A DNA stretch of 64,000 nt, taken from assembly GCF_014654205.1 (NCBI RefSeq), contig NZ_BNAW01000050.1, positions 1 to 64,000 of the forward strand, in the 5' to 3' direction. The number at the start of each line of letters is the position of its first letter. Position 1 is the first letter of the stretch. Below, piece after piece: positions 18,157 through 26,451 of this stretch. Below the pieces are notes generated by a model. It ran no database searches. It had not been told where the DNA came from and saw only the letters and a list, made by a program, of their open reading frames with translations. This DNA comes from Amycolatopsis bullii. Lineage in GTDB: Bacteria > Actinomycetota > Actinomycetes > Mycobacteriales > Pseudonocardiaceae. The position numbers and the translations under genes were made by a program.

Positions 18157-18957
18157 ATGAGCAAGTCGACGTACGTGGTCGGCGACGTCCACGGCCACCG
18201 TGACGAACTCGCCGACGCGCTGAGATCCGAAGGCCTGGTCGACGAGGAGGACAACTGGTCCGGTGGCGAGGACCAGCTGTGGTTCCTGGGCGACTTCGTC
18301 GACCGCGGTCCGGACGGCGTCGGGGCGATCGACCTGGTCATGCGGCTCGAAGAGCAGGCGGCCGAGGCCGGCGGCCAGGTCCAGACGCTGCTGGGCAACC
18401 ACGAGATCCTCGCGCTGGGGATGTACCACTTCGGCGACGAGCCGGTGCCGTCCGACTTCGGCCCGCGCAGCTTCGCCCGCAGCTGGGAGATCAACGGCGG
18501 CCTACTGTCGGACCAGGACCGGCTGACCCCGGAGCACATCGAGTGGCTGACCGCGCGCCCGCTGGCCGCCGTCGCCGCCGACCACCTGCTGCTGCACTCG
18601 GACACGCTGGAGTACCTCGACTGGGGCTCGTCGATCGACGAGATCAACGAGGCGGCTCGCGAGATCCTCGAGGGCAGCGACATCGAGGCGTGGTGGGACG
18701 TCTGGCGCCGGATGACCACGCGCTACGCCTTCCGCGGCCCGGACGGCGAGGAAAACGCCCAGAAGCTGATGGACGTCCTCGGCGGCTCGCGGATCGTGCA
18801 CGGGCACAGCGTCATCGCCGACCAGCTGGGCATCCACCCGACGCAGATCGAGGGCCCGTTCCTGTACGCGGGCGGCAAGGCCCTCGGCGTCGACGGCGGC
18901 CTGTTCGTCGGCGGGCCGTGCCTGGTGGTCGAGCTGCCGTTCGCGCCGGAGTCCTAG
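18157..18957 (+). CDS. calcineurin-like metallophosphoesterase
   Basis: The protein has 266 residues with the binuclear metal motifs GDVHGH, GDFVDRG, LGNHE and VHGHS in the right order, as in PrpE/ApaH/Shp-type phosphatases. There is no signal peptide, so it is cytoplasmic. Substrate may be a phosphoprotein or a dinucleotide; the sequence does not decide. It lies 37 bases after the HAD phosphatase and is convergent with the YccF gene, overlapping its stop by four bases. Confidence 0.9.
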   Translation: MSKSTYVVGDVHGHRDELADALRSEGLVDEEDNWSGGEDQLWFLGDFVDRGPDGVGAIDLVMRLEEQAAEAGGQVQTLLGNHEILALGMYHFGDEPVPSDFGPRSFARSWEINGGLLSDQDRLTPEHIEWLTARPLAAVAADHLLLHSDTLEYLDWGSSIDEINEAAREILEGSDIEAWWDVWRRMTTRYAFRGPDGEENAQKLMDVLGGSRIVHGHSVIADQLGIHPTQIEGPFLYAGGKALGVDGGLFVGGPCLVVELPFAPES

Positions 18958-19328
18958 GCGATCTCGACGATCTCCTTGCCGAGCGGCACCAGCGACACGG
19001 GGATCAGCTTGAAGTTGGCGATGCCGAGTGGGATGCCGACGATCGTGAGGCAGAGGGCGATGCCGGTGACGACGTGCCCGATGGCCAGCCACCACCCGGC
19101 GAAGACGAACCAGACGACGTTCCCGATGCACGAGGCGGCGCCCGCGTCTCGCCGGTCGACGACCGTGCGCCCGAACGGCCAGAGCGCGTAGTGCGCGATC
19201 CGGAACGACGCCAGCCCGAACGGGATGGTGACGATGAGGATGCAGCAGATGACGCCGGCGATCAGGTAGCCGACGGCCATCCAGAAGCCGCACAGGACGA
19301 GCCAGATGATGTTCAGCAGGGTGCGCAT
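18954..19328 (-). CDS. YccF domain membrane protein
   Basis: A 124-residue inner-membrane protein with two YccF repeats. Each has hydrophobic stretches of the type LNIIWLVLCGFWMAVGYLIAGVIC and IGNVVWFVFAGWWLAIGHVVTGIAL, followed by the conserved IVTIPFG / IVGIPLG turn and an amphipathic end. A homologue (Rv0870c) lies next to moaA2 in mycobacteria, which fits this locus. Its start abuts the stop of the phzF-like gene, so they are cotranscribed. Confidence 0.9.
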   Translation of the reverse strand: MRTLLNIIWLVLCGFWMAVGYLIAGVICCILIVTIPFGLASFRIAHYALWPFGRTVVDRRDAGAASCIGNVVWFVFAGWWLAIGHVVTGIALCLTIVGIPLGIANFKLIPVSLVPLGKEIVEIA

Positions 19329-20074
19329 CAGACGTGCAGTTCTCCGCTCAGGATGGTGACGGCCTGGCCGGCGAGGTGGACGCGGTCGCCGTCCTGGCGG
19401 GTGCGGACGATGCCGCTGCGTGCCGAGGCCTGTTCACCGGTGAGTTCGGTGTTCCCGAGCCGTTCGGACCAGTAGGGCGAGAGGATGCAGTGCGCGGAGC
19501 CGGTGACGGGGTCTTCGTCGATGCCGACGCCGGGGGCGAAGAAGCGGCTGACGTAGTCCGTTTCGTCGCTTCGCGCGGTGACCAGCAGCCGTCCGGTCCA
19601 GGTGTGCTTGAGCTTCTCGAGGTCCGGTTCGAGGGTGCGCACGGTCTCGGCGTCTTTGACGACGGCGAAGAGGTTTTCGACGCCGCGGCCGGTGTACTCG
19701 ATCTCGACGCCGGGGAGGATTTCGGAGAGGTCGTCGTCGGTTGGGTGCGGCGGGTCGGACGGGAAATCCATCTCGACCCAGCCGTCTTCGGCCTTGGCGC
19801 GCAGTTCGCCGCTTTTGGTGGTGTAGGTCTGTTCGCCGCCGAGCACGTGCGTGACGGCGAGGGTGGCGTGCCCGCACAGGGCGACCTCGACGGCGGGGGT
19901 GAACCACCGGAGCGACTTCGTTGCGCTGACGAAGAAAGCGGTCTCGGCGTGCTTCATCTCGGCGGCGACGGCCTGCATCCAGGCCGGGTCGGCGGGCTCG
20001 TCCAGCAGGACGACCCCGGCGGAGTTCCCGGCGAAGGCGCGATCGGTGAAGGCGTCGACGATGAAGAAGCGCAT
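19328..20074 (-). CDS. PhzF family phenazine biosynthesis-like isomerase
   Basis: This 248-residue protein has the diaminopimelate-epimerase-like fold. VDAFTDRAFAGNSAGVVLL opens it, the catalytic Glu is in KHAETAFF, CGHATLAVTHVL is the family motif, and GIDEDPVTGSAHC marks the second half. No phenazine genes lie nearby, so it is a generic PhzF-family isomerase rather than part of a pigment pathway. Cotranscribed with yccF. Confidence 0.9.
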   Translation of the reverse strand: MRFFIVDAFTDRAFAGNSAGVVLLDEPADPAWMQAVAAEMKHAETAFFVSATKSLRWFTPAVEVALCGHATLAVTHVLGGEQTYTTKSGELRAKAEDGWVEMDFPSDPPHPTDDDLSEILPGVEIEYTGRGVENLFAVVKDAETVRTLEPDLEKLKHTWTGRLLVTARSDETDYVSRFFAPGVGIDEDPVTGSAHCILSPYWSERLGNTELTGEQASARSGIVRTRQDGDRVHLAGQAVTILSGELHV

Positions 20075-20121
20075 GTCACCAGAGTAGCCATGGTTTTTGC
20101 GGCTTCCCTCGGGTCTGTCCC

Positions 20122-21573
20122 TTAGGTGGTTTCCCCGATGGTCGGCTTCACGACCTTTTCGCCATCGGGTCCCCGTTCCGCCTTGAGATCGAAGACCTCT
20201 TCGTCGACGGCGTACTTGTTCTTGTGCTCTTTGTCGTCGTCCTTCTTCTTGCCGGCCGCACCCGGGGCGGCGGCACCGGTGCCGCCTTTGCCCTTGGCCG
20301 CGGCGGCCGCGGTCGCTCCGCGCTCGAGCCGTTCGCCGGTTTTGCTCCCGGTTTTGGCGCCTTCGCTTTCTTTGGGAGCGGTGCCGGCACTGCCGGACAC
20401 CCGCGACCCGGCGAACCCGGTCCCGGCCCGCCCGGCACTCTTCCCGCGGACGGTGTCCCCGCTGTTCGGCGAGCCACCGCCGGCGGTGGTCCCGGGCACG
20501 GCGAGCCCATCGGGCGTCAGACGCCCGAACGTCCCGGCGGCGGGGGTGGCGCGGAAGTTGCTGTTGCTGTTGAAGGTGCCGGTGCCGCTGGTCGTGCCCG
20601 GAGGGATGTAGGCGGTGCCGGGCGGGTTGGGGCCCGGGGTCGGCCCTGGCCCGGTCGTTCCGGTCGCGGCCGGCCCGCCGGGGACGAAGGTTCCGGTGGT
20701 GCCACCGGGCCCGGTACCCGGGCCGGTGCCGCCGATGGCGGGGGTGCCGGTGAAGCCGCTGCTGCCGGTGCCGTGGAAGCCGCTGGCGGAGGTGGAATCC
20801 CCTTGCCCGAGCTGGGGCGGCGGGGTGTAGGTGGGCTGGGTGCTGGCGGTTTCGTGGTAGGTGGAGTCGAGGTTCTGGAGCACCTGGACGGCTTGCTGAT
20901 GCGCGGCATCGGCCTGCTGCTGCTTGGCGGCGACGTTGTTCATCGTCTGCGTCGCGCCGACGACATCACCGGCCAGGTACTGCTTGGTGGCGTTGGCGAT
21001 TTCGGTCTGCTGGTTGAACCCGGTCGGTTCCGGCATGTTCTTCTGCGCATAGTCGGCGGCAGCCGCTTGCTGCGAGTACCGGTTGGAGCTGAGCTGCGCG
21101 GCGTTGGCCGTCTCGGCGGTGTAGTTGGCGGTGTTCTGGAAGAACCCGTGCGCCTTCGCGGCACCATCGCCCTGCCACTGGATTTCGCTCGAGTTGACGG
21201 CTTCGTTCGCGGCGTTGGAGACGTCCGCGAGCCAGTTCCCCAGCTTGTTCGCGACCCGGCCGCGATCATCGAGGTCGCCGGGGCTCATGTTCTCGTGGAC
21301 CATGTTGTAGAGGTCTTCGTGTGAGCTGGCCGCGTAGTTCTGGCCAGGCGCGGGCGCGTCGCCCCGGGTCGCCTGGTTCTGCAGCAGCACCTTGCCCTGC
21401 TCCACGGAGTACTGGGCTGCCTGGTTCTCCGTCTGAGGCGTGACCCCGGTGCTGGCCTCACCCCGATCCTCGGCACCGAAGTGCTGCACGTTCTGCTGCA
21501 GCTTCTGCTGCGTTTGGGCGTAGAAATCGCCCTCGTACTGGCGATGTTCCGCGTGCTCGTGAGCCATGGTCAC
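20122..21573 (-). CDS. ESX-associated PPE-like/large repeat protein
   Basis: The 483 residues divide in two. The first ~250 are helical and Gln/Ala-rich (QKLQQNVQHF ... YSQQAAAADYAQ), resembling the PPE/WXG-type hairpin of type VII secretion substrates. The rest is a low-complexity Gly/Thr/Pro-rich region that ends with a Lys-rich, then acidic, tail (DDDKEHKNKYAVDEEVFDL). The GTG start overlaps the previous gene's TGA. Secretion through an ESX system and a role at the envelope are inferred; the secretion ATPases are not in this window. Confidence 0.7.
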   Translation of the reverse strand: MTMAHEHAEHRQYEGDFYAQTQQKLQQNVQHFGAEDRGEASTGVTPQTENQAAQYSVEQGKVLLQNQATRGDAPAPGQNYAASSHEDLYNMVHENMSPGDLDDRGRVANKLGNWLADVSNAANEAVNSSEIQWQGDGAAKAHGFFQNTANYTAETANAAQLSSNRYSQQAAAADYAQKNMPEPTGFNQQTEIANATKQYLAGDVVGATQTMNNVAAKQQQADAAHQQAVQVLQNLDSTYHETASTQPTYTPPPQLGQGDSTSASGFHGTGSSGFTGTPAIGGTGPGTGPGGTTGTFVPGGPAATGTTGPGPTPGPNPPGTAYIPPGTTSGTGTFNSNSNFRATPAAGTFGRLTPDGLAVPGTTAGGGSPNSGDTVRGKSAGRAGTGFAGSRVSGSAGTAPKESEGAKTGSKTGERLERGATAAAAAKGKGGTGAAAPGAAGKKKDDDKEHKNKYAVDEEVFDLKAERGPDGEKVVKPTIGETT

Positions 21574-22052
21574 TCGCTTCCGCGGAGCTTGGCGAAGGTC
21601 TGGCTGTGCGCGTCTTCGGTTTCGCGGTAGTTCTTGCGAGCGATTTCGAGTGCTTCGCGGACCTGCTTAAACCCCTCGGAGAGCAGCTCGAGGTTCGGCA
21701 CGAGCGACTCGTGGTCGCTCACCGCGACCTTGACGTTGAAGCTCGCTACCTGCTTGGCGTAGTCACTGCCACCCATCTGCGCAGCGAGGCTGAGTACGTG
21801 GAGGTCGCGACGGATGCTGTTGTACCCGTCGATGAAGGTGTCGCACACCTTGCGGTAATGCTCGAAACCCGCTTCGTTGATCGTGAATCCGCCGCTCTCG
21901 GCGAGGGTTTTGAACTGCTGGGCGCCTTCGTTCACCCGCTTCGCGCCCTCCGTGTCCAGCGGAACGTCAAGGAGGTTCGACAGGAAGTTGTTCCCGGCGT
22001 CGCCAGCTGGTGTCGTGGGAGGTGGCCCCCCGAACTGTGCTCCTGATGCCAT
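21570..22052 (-). CDS. small ESX-associated helical protein (WXG100-like)
   Basis: I chose the ATG at 22,052 because GGGAGGG lies four bases upstream; an upstream start would ignore it. The 160 residues are largely helical with no cysteine or membrane segment (YRKVCDTFIDGYNSIRRDLHVL, LSEGFKQVREALEIARKNYRETE). The E-x-x-x-TFAKLRGSE end resembles WXG-type secreted partners. The next gene overlaps its stop, so they form a pair, as EsxA/EsxB or PE/PPE partners do. Confidence 0.7.
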   Translation of the reverse strand: MASGAQFGGPPPTTPAGDAGNNFLSNLLDVPLDTEGAKRVNEGAQQFKTLAESGGFTINEAGFEHYRKVCDTFIDGYNSIRRDLHVLSLAAQMGGSDYAKQVASFNVKVAVSDHESLVPNLELLSEGFKQVREALEIARKNYRETEDAHSQTFAKLRGSE

Positions 22053-22147
22053 CGAGCCCTCCCAAGGCACGGGCGACGTCCATCACCCTCTGTGTCGAGC
22101 TAGTACTGTAGTAGTGACTGCGCTTCGTGTCACTGTTCGCCTCGTCG

Positions 22148-22714
22148 CTATTTCGGCAGAAGCAGTTCTACTTTCGTCGAAACGTCGTTGGCCAGCCGAC
22201 ATGCCTCATCGGTGCCCGCTGTCTGGAGGGTGACCAAGACCGTCGCCCGCGAGTTCGGTGCTACCTCCATGGAGATGTCGCAGGAACCCGTGCCCCCGAG
22301 AGCCTCGCGCTCCTGCACGGCAGGTCGCCCGTTGACGTCCCCGGCCACGGCCTTGCCGGGGTCGGCGATGGTCTGGTTGATCGTCTGCCCGGGCTGGAGA
22401 GCAAGGCCGATTGTGCCGTAGTCGGTCTTCTTCGCGTCGCAGTTGTGAGCCGCATCGACATCGCTCCGCTTCGCGGCGGAGTAGCCCCGCCCCGTAAGTG
22501 CCTGATCGAGGAGCTTGCACGGGTTCAGCTGAGTGAACGGGTCGTTTCCTGTGCGGGGCGGGGGCGTCGCCGGCGTGCTTCCCGAAGGCGTGTCAACTGC
22601 TCGGGGGTTCCCTGCGATTTCGCTTCCGCAGCCGCTCAGGGCGAGCAGGACGAAACCGGCCAAGGCAGTCCGGTGCCTGAAGCTCGGCCGCGTCTCGGTT
22701 CGCACGTCGCGCAT
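22148..22714 (-). CDS. DUF3558 family lipoprotein (copy 2)
   Basis: The 188-residue precursor has a lipobox LSGC after a hydrophobic stretch. The mature DUF3558 domain follows, with paired cysteines (NPCKLLD, HNCDAKK, GSCDISME, DEACRLA). DUF3558 proteins are surface lipoproteins common beside ESX and PE/PPE genes in actinobacteria. It is clearly a tandem duplicate of the neighbouring 22,722-23,288 gene, sharing GQTIN(Q/E)(T/N)IADP and the four-Cys spacing. Function unknown. Confidence 0.85.
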   Translation of the reverse strand: MRDVRTETRPSFRHRTALAGFVLLALSGCGSEIAGNPRAVDTPSGSTPATPPPRTGNDPFTQLNPCKLLDQALTGRGYSAAKRSDVDAAHNCDAKKTDYGTIGLALQPGQTINQTIADPGKAVAGDVNGRPAVQEREALGGTGSCDISMEVAPNSRATVLVTLQTAGTDEACRLANDVSTKVELLLPK

Positions 22715-22721
22715 CGCGAAA

Positions 22722-23288
22722 TCAGGACCGGGGCAGGAGCGGCTCGACCTTGGTCGCGATGTCGTTGACGTCCGCGCAGGCCTGGTCGGTGGTGCCGAAA
22801 CTCAGGGTCACCGATACGGCAGCCCGTGACTGCGGTTTGACCTCCATCGCGATGGCACACTGCCCCTTCGCGCCGATGGGTTCCCGCACCTGGACGGCGG
22901 ACCGGCCGTTGACCGTGCCGGTCGAGGCTTTGCTGGGGTCCGCGATGTTCTCGTTGATCGTCTGACCGGCGTGCAAGGAGAGGGTTACGCCGATCGACTC
23001 GTCGCCGGTCTTCTTTTCGGTCGTGCAGCTTCGCTTCGCGTCGGCCGTGGTCGGCGTGGAGAACGAGTAACCCTGACCGCTGAGCGCCTGGTCGAGGGTG
23101 GGGCAGGCTTTCATGTCCCCGAACGGGTTGTCGCCCGTAGCGCCACTCGGCTTGGTCGTGGAGGCGCTGCTCGAAGGCGTGTCCGCAGCCTGCGGCGTAC
23201 CCCCCACCTTGCTGTCACAGGCGCTCAGCGCAAAGGCAAACATGCCCAGGACGAGGACGGTGGCGCGAAGGCGAACTGCTCGGGTCAC
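22722..23288 (-). CDS. DUF3558 family lipoprotein (copy 1)
   Basis: The 188-residue precursor has a lipobox LSAC. The DUF3558 pattern is the same as its neighbour: DMKACPTLDQALSGQGY, cysteines spaced for two disulfides, and GQTINENIADPSKA. The GTG start follows the EspG gene by 46 bases. Two similar lipoproteins in tandem suggest a duplicated surface function tied to this ESX cluster. Confidence 0.86.
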   Translation of the reverse strand: MTRAVRLRATVLVLGMFAFALSACDSKVGGTPQAADTPSSSASTTKPSGATGDNPFGDMKACPTLDQALSGQGYSFSTPTTADAKRSCTTEKKTGDESIGVTLSLHAGQTINENIADPSKASTGTVNGRSAVQVREPIGAKGQCAIAMEVKPQSRAAVSVTLSFGTTDQACADVNDIATKVEPLLPRS

Positions 23289-23334
23289 GACCTGAACACT
23301 ACGGGTAGATCACGCACCGAGGCGAGGACGCCGG

Positions 23335-24048
23335 TCACCGGTGGGTCGTCTCCGCGATGCGCTCGTGCAACCACCCTCTCAGGTGTCCCCCGTCCGAGGG
23401 GGTGAACCTCAGCCGGGACTCGCCGCCGGGGAGGGGGTCGGTGAAGGTCAGGTAGCGGCCTGCGTCGGTGTCGACGAAGGTCACCGTGCCCACCGGGCGG
23501 AGGCTGCCCTGGCCCAGGCGGGTGGACAGTTCGAACGTGCCGTGGCGGTGGGGGGCCCACTGGGCGTATTCGCGCAACGCTTCCGCGTCCGGCGGCCGGT
23601 TCGGGCCCACCGTCGACGTCACCGGGGCCACCGGCAGCGGTCCGTAGCGGGGGAGGATGCCGACCAGCGCGTCGACCAGGTGGTCGGGGCGGATCTGGAC
23701 GAAATTGATCCCGTCCGGCACCAGCTCCGAGTAGACGCCGAGGCCGTGGCCGATAGTGGCTCGGTAGAACACCTGGCGCCCGTCCGCCACCTCCGCCGCC
23801 CGGACGATGATCAGCACCTCCGGCTGGGTCCACGCCCGGAGCGTCTGCTCCACCTCGATGTCCAGCTTCTCCGGCCCCGCCAGCCCGCGCGCCCGCATCG
23901 ACTCCCACGCCGCCGCCAGGATGCGGTCGTGTTCCTCCAGGGTGTGGCCCGGGCTGCGGATCTCGAACGGGTGCCAGTGCTGCGGGAGGCCCGTGCGGCG
24001 GATCGCGGCGATGACTTCCGGCAAGCCCAGCGAGAATTCCTCCGGCAC
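23335..24048 (-). CDS. ESX secretion-associated protein EspG
   Basis: EspG is the cytosolic chaperone that keeps PE/PPE-type ESX substrates soluble and delivers them to the secretion ATPase. The 237 residues show the family pattern: RTGLPQHWHPFEIRSPGHTLEEHD at the start, GPEKLDIEVEQTLRAW, and DGINFVQIRPDHLVDALVGILP in the middle. The GTG start is at 24,048. It heads the five-gene cluster of EspG, two DUF3558 lipoproteins and the two helical proteins. Confidence 0.85.
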   Translation of the reverse strand: MPEEFSLGLPEVIAAIRRTGLPQHWHPFEIRSPGHTLEEHDRILAAAWESMRARGLAGPEKLDIEVEQTLRAWTQPEVLIIVRAAEVADGRQVFYRATIGHGLGVYSELVPDGINFVQIRPDHLVDALVGILPRYGPLPVAPVTSTVGPNRPPDAEALREYAQWAPHRHGTFELSTRLGQGSLRPVGTVTFVDTDAGRYLTFTDPLPGGESRLRFTPSDGGHLRGWLHERIAETTHR

Positions 24049-24186
24049 GGTTCGAGCCTAGCGGAACCCGTCGGATTTCCAGCTGACGAACGCCCGTCCC
24101 CGGCAACCTCACCCGGCCGGCCGCCCTGCCGCCGCCGACGACGAGAAAAGGGAGTCCGGCCACCCGCTGGCTGACCCGCCACCTGA

Positions 24187-24229
24187 TTCCTAGACTCGGC
24201 GGCAGTCACCGCCGACTTCAGGAGGCACC
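24187..24229 (+). promoter_or_regulatory. fadD copy 1 leader: putative -10 and ribosome site
   Basis: TAGACT at about 24,193 resembles a -10 hexamer and AGGAGG lies seven bases before the ATG at 24,230. The same 43 bases precede copy 2 at 33,943-33,985 with few changes. The similarity begins abruptly at the -10, so the repeated unit carries its own core promoter and translation start. Confidence 0.5.
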
Positions 24230-24946
24230 ATGCCTGACGCGCCCGCCCTGCCGAGTTACGCCTCGGGGACCTCCGAAGTCCCCCTGCTCGGGGACACCAT
24301 CGGCGACAACTTCGACCGGACGGTGGCCGCGTTCGGGGACCGTGACGCCCTCGTCGACCGGGCCGCCGGCAAGCGGTGGACCTACCGGGAGCTGGCCGCG
24401 GAGGTGACCGCGCTGGCGCTGGGCCTGGTCGCGCAGGGCATCGGCAAGGGCGACCGGGTCGGGATCTGGTCGCCGAACCGGGCGGAGTGGACATTCCTCC
24501 AGTACGCGACGGCGAAGATCGGCGCCATCCTGGTCAACATCAACCCCGCCTACCGCGCGCACGAGCTGGAGTACGTCCTCAACCAGGCCGGGATCCGGCT
24601 GCTGGTGGCGTCGGACAAGTTCAAGACGTCCGACTACCCCGCGATGGCCGACGAGATGCGCGAGAAGTGCGCGGCGCTGGAACAGGTCGTGATCCTCGGC
24701 AGCGAGGGGTGGCAGGCGCTGATCGACGCCGGCCGCGGAGGTGACCCGGCGCGGCTGGCGCACCTGCAGGCCGGGCTGTCGGCCGACGACCCGATCAACA
24801 TCCAGTACACGTCCGGGACCACGGGCTTCCCCAAGGGCGCCACGCTGTCCCACCACAACATCCTGAACAACGGCTACTTCGTCGGCGAGCTCTGCAACTA
24901 CACGGAAGCGGACAAGGTCTGCATCCCGGTGCCCTTCTACCACTGA
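24230..24946 (+). pseudogene. fadD-type acyl-CoA synthetase, 5' half (copy 1)
   Basis: The 238 codons encode only the first half of an AMP-binding fatty-acyl-CoA ligase (normally ~540 residues). LLGDTIGDNFDRTV opens it, and the ATP motif YTSGTTGFPKGAT is intact. The chain stops after IPVPFYH, where the family normally continues CFGMVMG. Missing are the adenylate-forming gate motif and the C-terminal lid, so the product cannot be an active ligase. At the stop the sequence changes to an element end also seen after copies 2 and 3. I take this copy as the resident host gene split by integration. Confidence 0.85.
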
Positions 24947-25000
24947 AGTCACAGGTTTAAGCGGAGTATTTGATCCGTTTGTAACTGCGAAGTGGCGGTA
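24938..25000 (+). repeat. element junction A (attachment-site candidate)
   Basis: TTCTACCA, common to all three copies, is followed here by CTGAAGTCACAGGTTTAAGC and then TCCGTTTGT. Junction B at 34,694 reads TTCTACCAGTGAAGTTGCAG and later also TCCGTTTGT; junction C (inverted) reads TTCTACCAATGAATCTTACC. Identity runs through the fadD side and falls to partial similarity after TTCTACCA, as expected for crossover there. Confidence 0.5.
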
Positions 25001-25052
25001 ATGTCTCTCGGTGTTGAATTACTGCGGCTTTTCGGTGGCCTTGCGGGCATAG

Positions 25053-26045
25053 TCAAATTGTGCCACCGCGCTGTTCGCGGCGGTCGAGTGCCCGTCGGAG
25101 CTCGTCGAAGTACTCCAGCGATCGCAGCTTCTCGTCGTCGCGGAGTAGCTCGGCGTGAATGTGTTTGAAAGATTTCGGGTACGTCGGCTCGCGTTTGATC
25201 ACGACCTGGACGTGCCCGTAGGATCGCATAATCAGCGGTGCGCTCATGTCGGAGCCGTAGCGTTCCTTGAACGGGTTCGCATAGGTCGAAATAGTGACGA
25301 TCAGTCGCGGTTCGTCGAGAGCTCCAGGGAGAAACATCATCTGGTCGCGTGAGAATGGACGTTCGTCGCCTTGGTCGTCTCTCTGATCGGCTTGTTCGAC
25401 GATGTCATCGACCCGTTTTTCCACGCGTAGCTCGAACAGCGCCGTCTGGCCCGCTTCCAGCACGTGGCAGCGCTCGGCGGCTGACCAGAGGGGTAGCGGG
25501 ATGTCGGCGCCGGTGATGGGGTGACGGCCGGCGTAAAGCCGTGCGTAGGTCGAGTGAATTCGAACGGTTCGAACATCGTCGTTGATCAGCATGCCGCAGT
25601 GGACGAAGTAAACGCTATCGTTGCGGTGTTCGTCGTAGTCCAGCGTGCGTTCGTTAGGTTCTTCGACCGGGGGATGGGGAATGGGGATCTGCTCGTCGCG
25701 GGGCACCAGGCGAGGTGCGTCGTCCATCGGAGAGAGAACGACGGTGACGTTCGGTGCGGCCTCGTCTATGCGGGCCTTGGCGGCGGAAAGCGCGTCGACT
25801 TCCGCGGTGTCGTGGGCGAGGGAGGACTGCTGGGATGCAACGCGGGCCTGGTCGATCGCTGCCGCTGCTTGTTCTTCAGCGGCTGCTGCGCTGCGTAAGG
25901 CAACTTTGACGTTTTTCCGGGAGACGAGCGTTCCCCAGAACGAAGCGCCGAGCGCGAGTGCTGCCACGATGAGGGAGACCAACGCGATGTGGTCGGAGGT
26001 GAACCAAGCGGCGAACGTCGCCACGGCGTCGGTGAGCGGCTTCAT
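25053..26045 (-). CDS. membrane-anchored hypothetical protein
   Basis: The 330 residues start with one membrane segment (~19-42, ALVSLIVAALALGASFWG). A helical, Ala/Gln-rich coiled-coil-like stretch follows (SAAAAEEQAAAAIDQARVASQQ). The remaining ~250 residues look beta-rich, with FVHCGMLINDDVRTVRIHSTYARLYAGR and a charged C-terminus, probably cytoplasmic. No domain recognised. It is the last gene of the minus-strand run in element A, 16 bases after the OST-HTH gene. Confidence 0.7.
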   Translation of the reverse strand: MKPLTDAVATFAAWFTSDHIALVSLIVAALALGASFWGTLVSRKNVKVALRSAAAAEEQAAAAIDQARVASQQSSLAHDTAEVDALSAAKARIDEAAPNVTVVLSPMDDAPRLVPRDEQIPIPHPPVEEPNERTLDYDEHRNDSVYFVHCGMLINDDVRTVRIHSTYARLYAGRHPITGADIPLPLWSAAERCHVLEAGQTALFELRVEKRVDDIVEQADQRDDQGDERPFSRDQMMFLPGALDEPRLIVTISTYANPFKERYGSDMSAPLIMRSYGHVQVVIKREPTYPKSFKHIHAELLRDDEKLRSLEYFDELRRALDRREQRGGTI

Positions 26046-26061
26046 GCGAGCGGAGACCCTC

Positions 26062-26442
26062 TCAGTCGGTCAGGATGGTGTGGCCTGGGAGACGCCGGTC
26101 GCGGACGTAGATGACGGTCGGCTTGCTGTCGCCGGGCTGCGGCGGTTCATCTCGAACTGGGTGGTCCGCGGTGGTCAAGTCGCTGAGTTCGGCGTAGCCG
26201 TAGGTGTTGGAGTCGAAGTCCGGACGTTGTTTGGTGACGATGTTGCCCACCGAGGACAGTGGCGCGCAGCCGTCGTCGTCGGAGGCGGCTTCGACGACGT
26301 TGTGGAGCAAAGTCATCAGCGCGGCATCAGCGGTGATTTGAGTGGCGCAGTCGGACATTTTTTGCACCGGAGTCGGGCCGTTGCGGCCGAACTGGTAGCC
26401 AGCTGCAACACCGAGTGCAGGATATCGATCGCCCCCGGACAT
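26062..26442 (-). CDS. stand-alone OST-HTH/LOTUS domain protein
   Basis: The 126 residues contain LLHNVVEAASDDDGCAPLSSVGN followed by DFDSNTYGYAELSDLT. This is the OST-HTH (LOTUS) pattern normally found after a NYN/LabA nuclease domain, where it binds RNA. Here the nuclease domain is missing: only ~30 residues precede. It may be a remnant of a NYN-OST protein or a true RNA-binding partner of the AbiTii protein, whose gene ends 10 bases upstream. I lean to a functional partner because the frame is intact. Confidence 0.6.
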   Translation of the reverse strand: MSGGDRYPALGVAAGYQFGRNGPTPVQKMSDCATQITADAALMTLLHNVVEAASDDDGCAPLSSVGNIVTKQRPDFDSNTYGYAELSDLTTADHPVRDEPPQPGDSKPTVIYVRDRRLPGHTILTD

Positions 26443-26451
26443 ATCGTGCAG

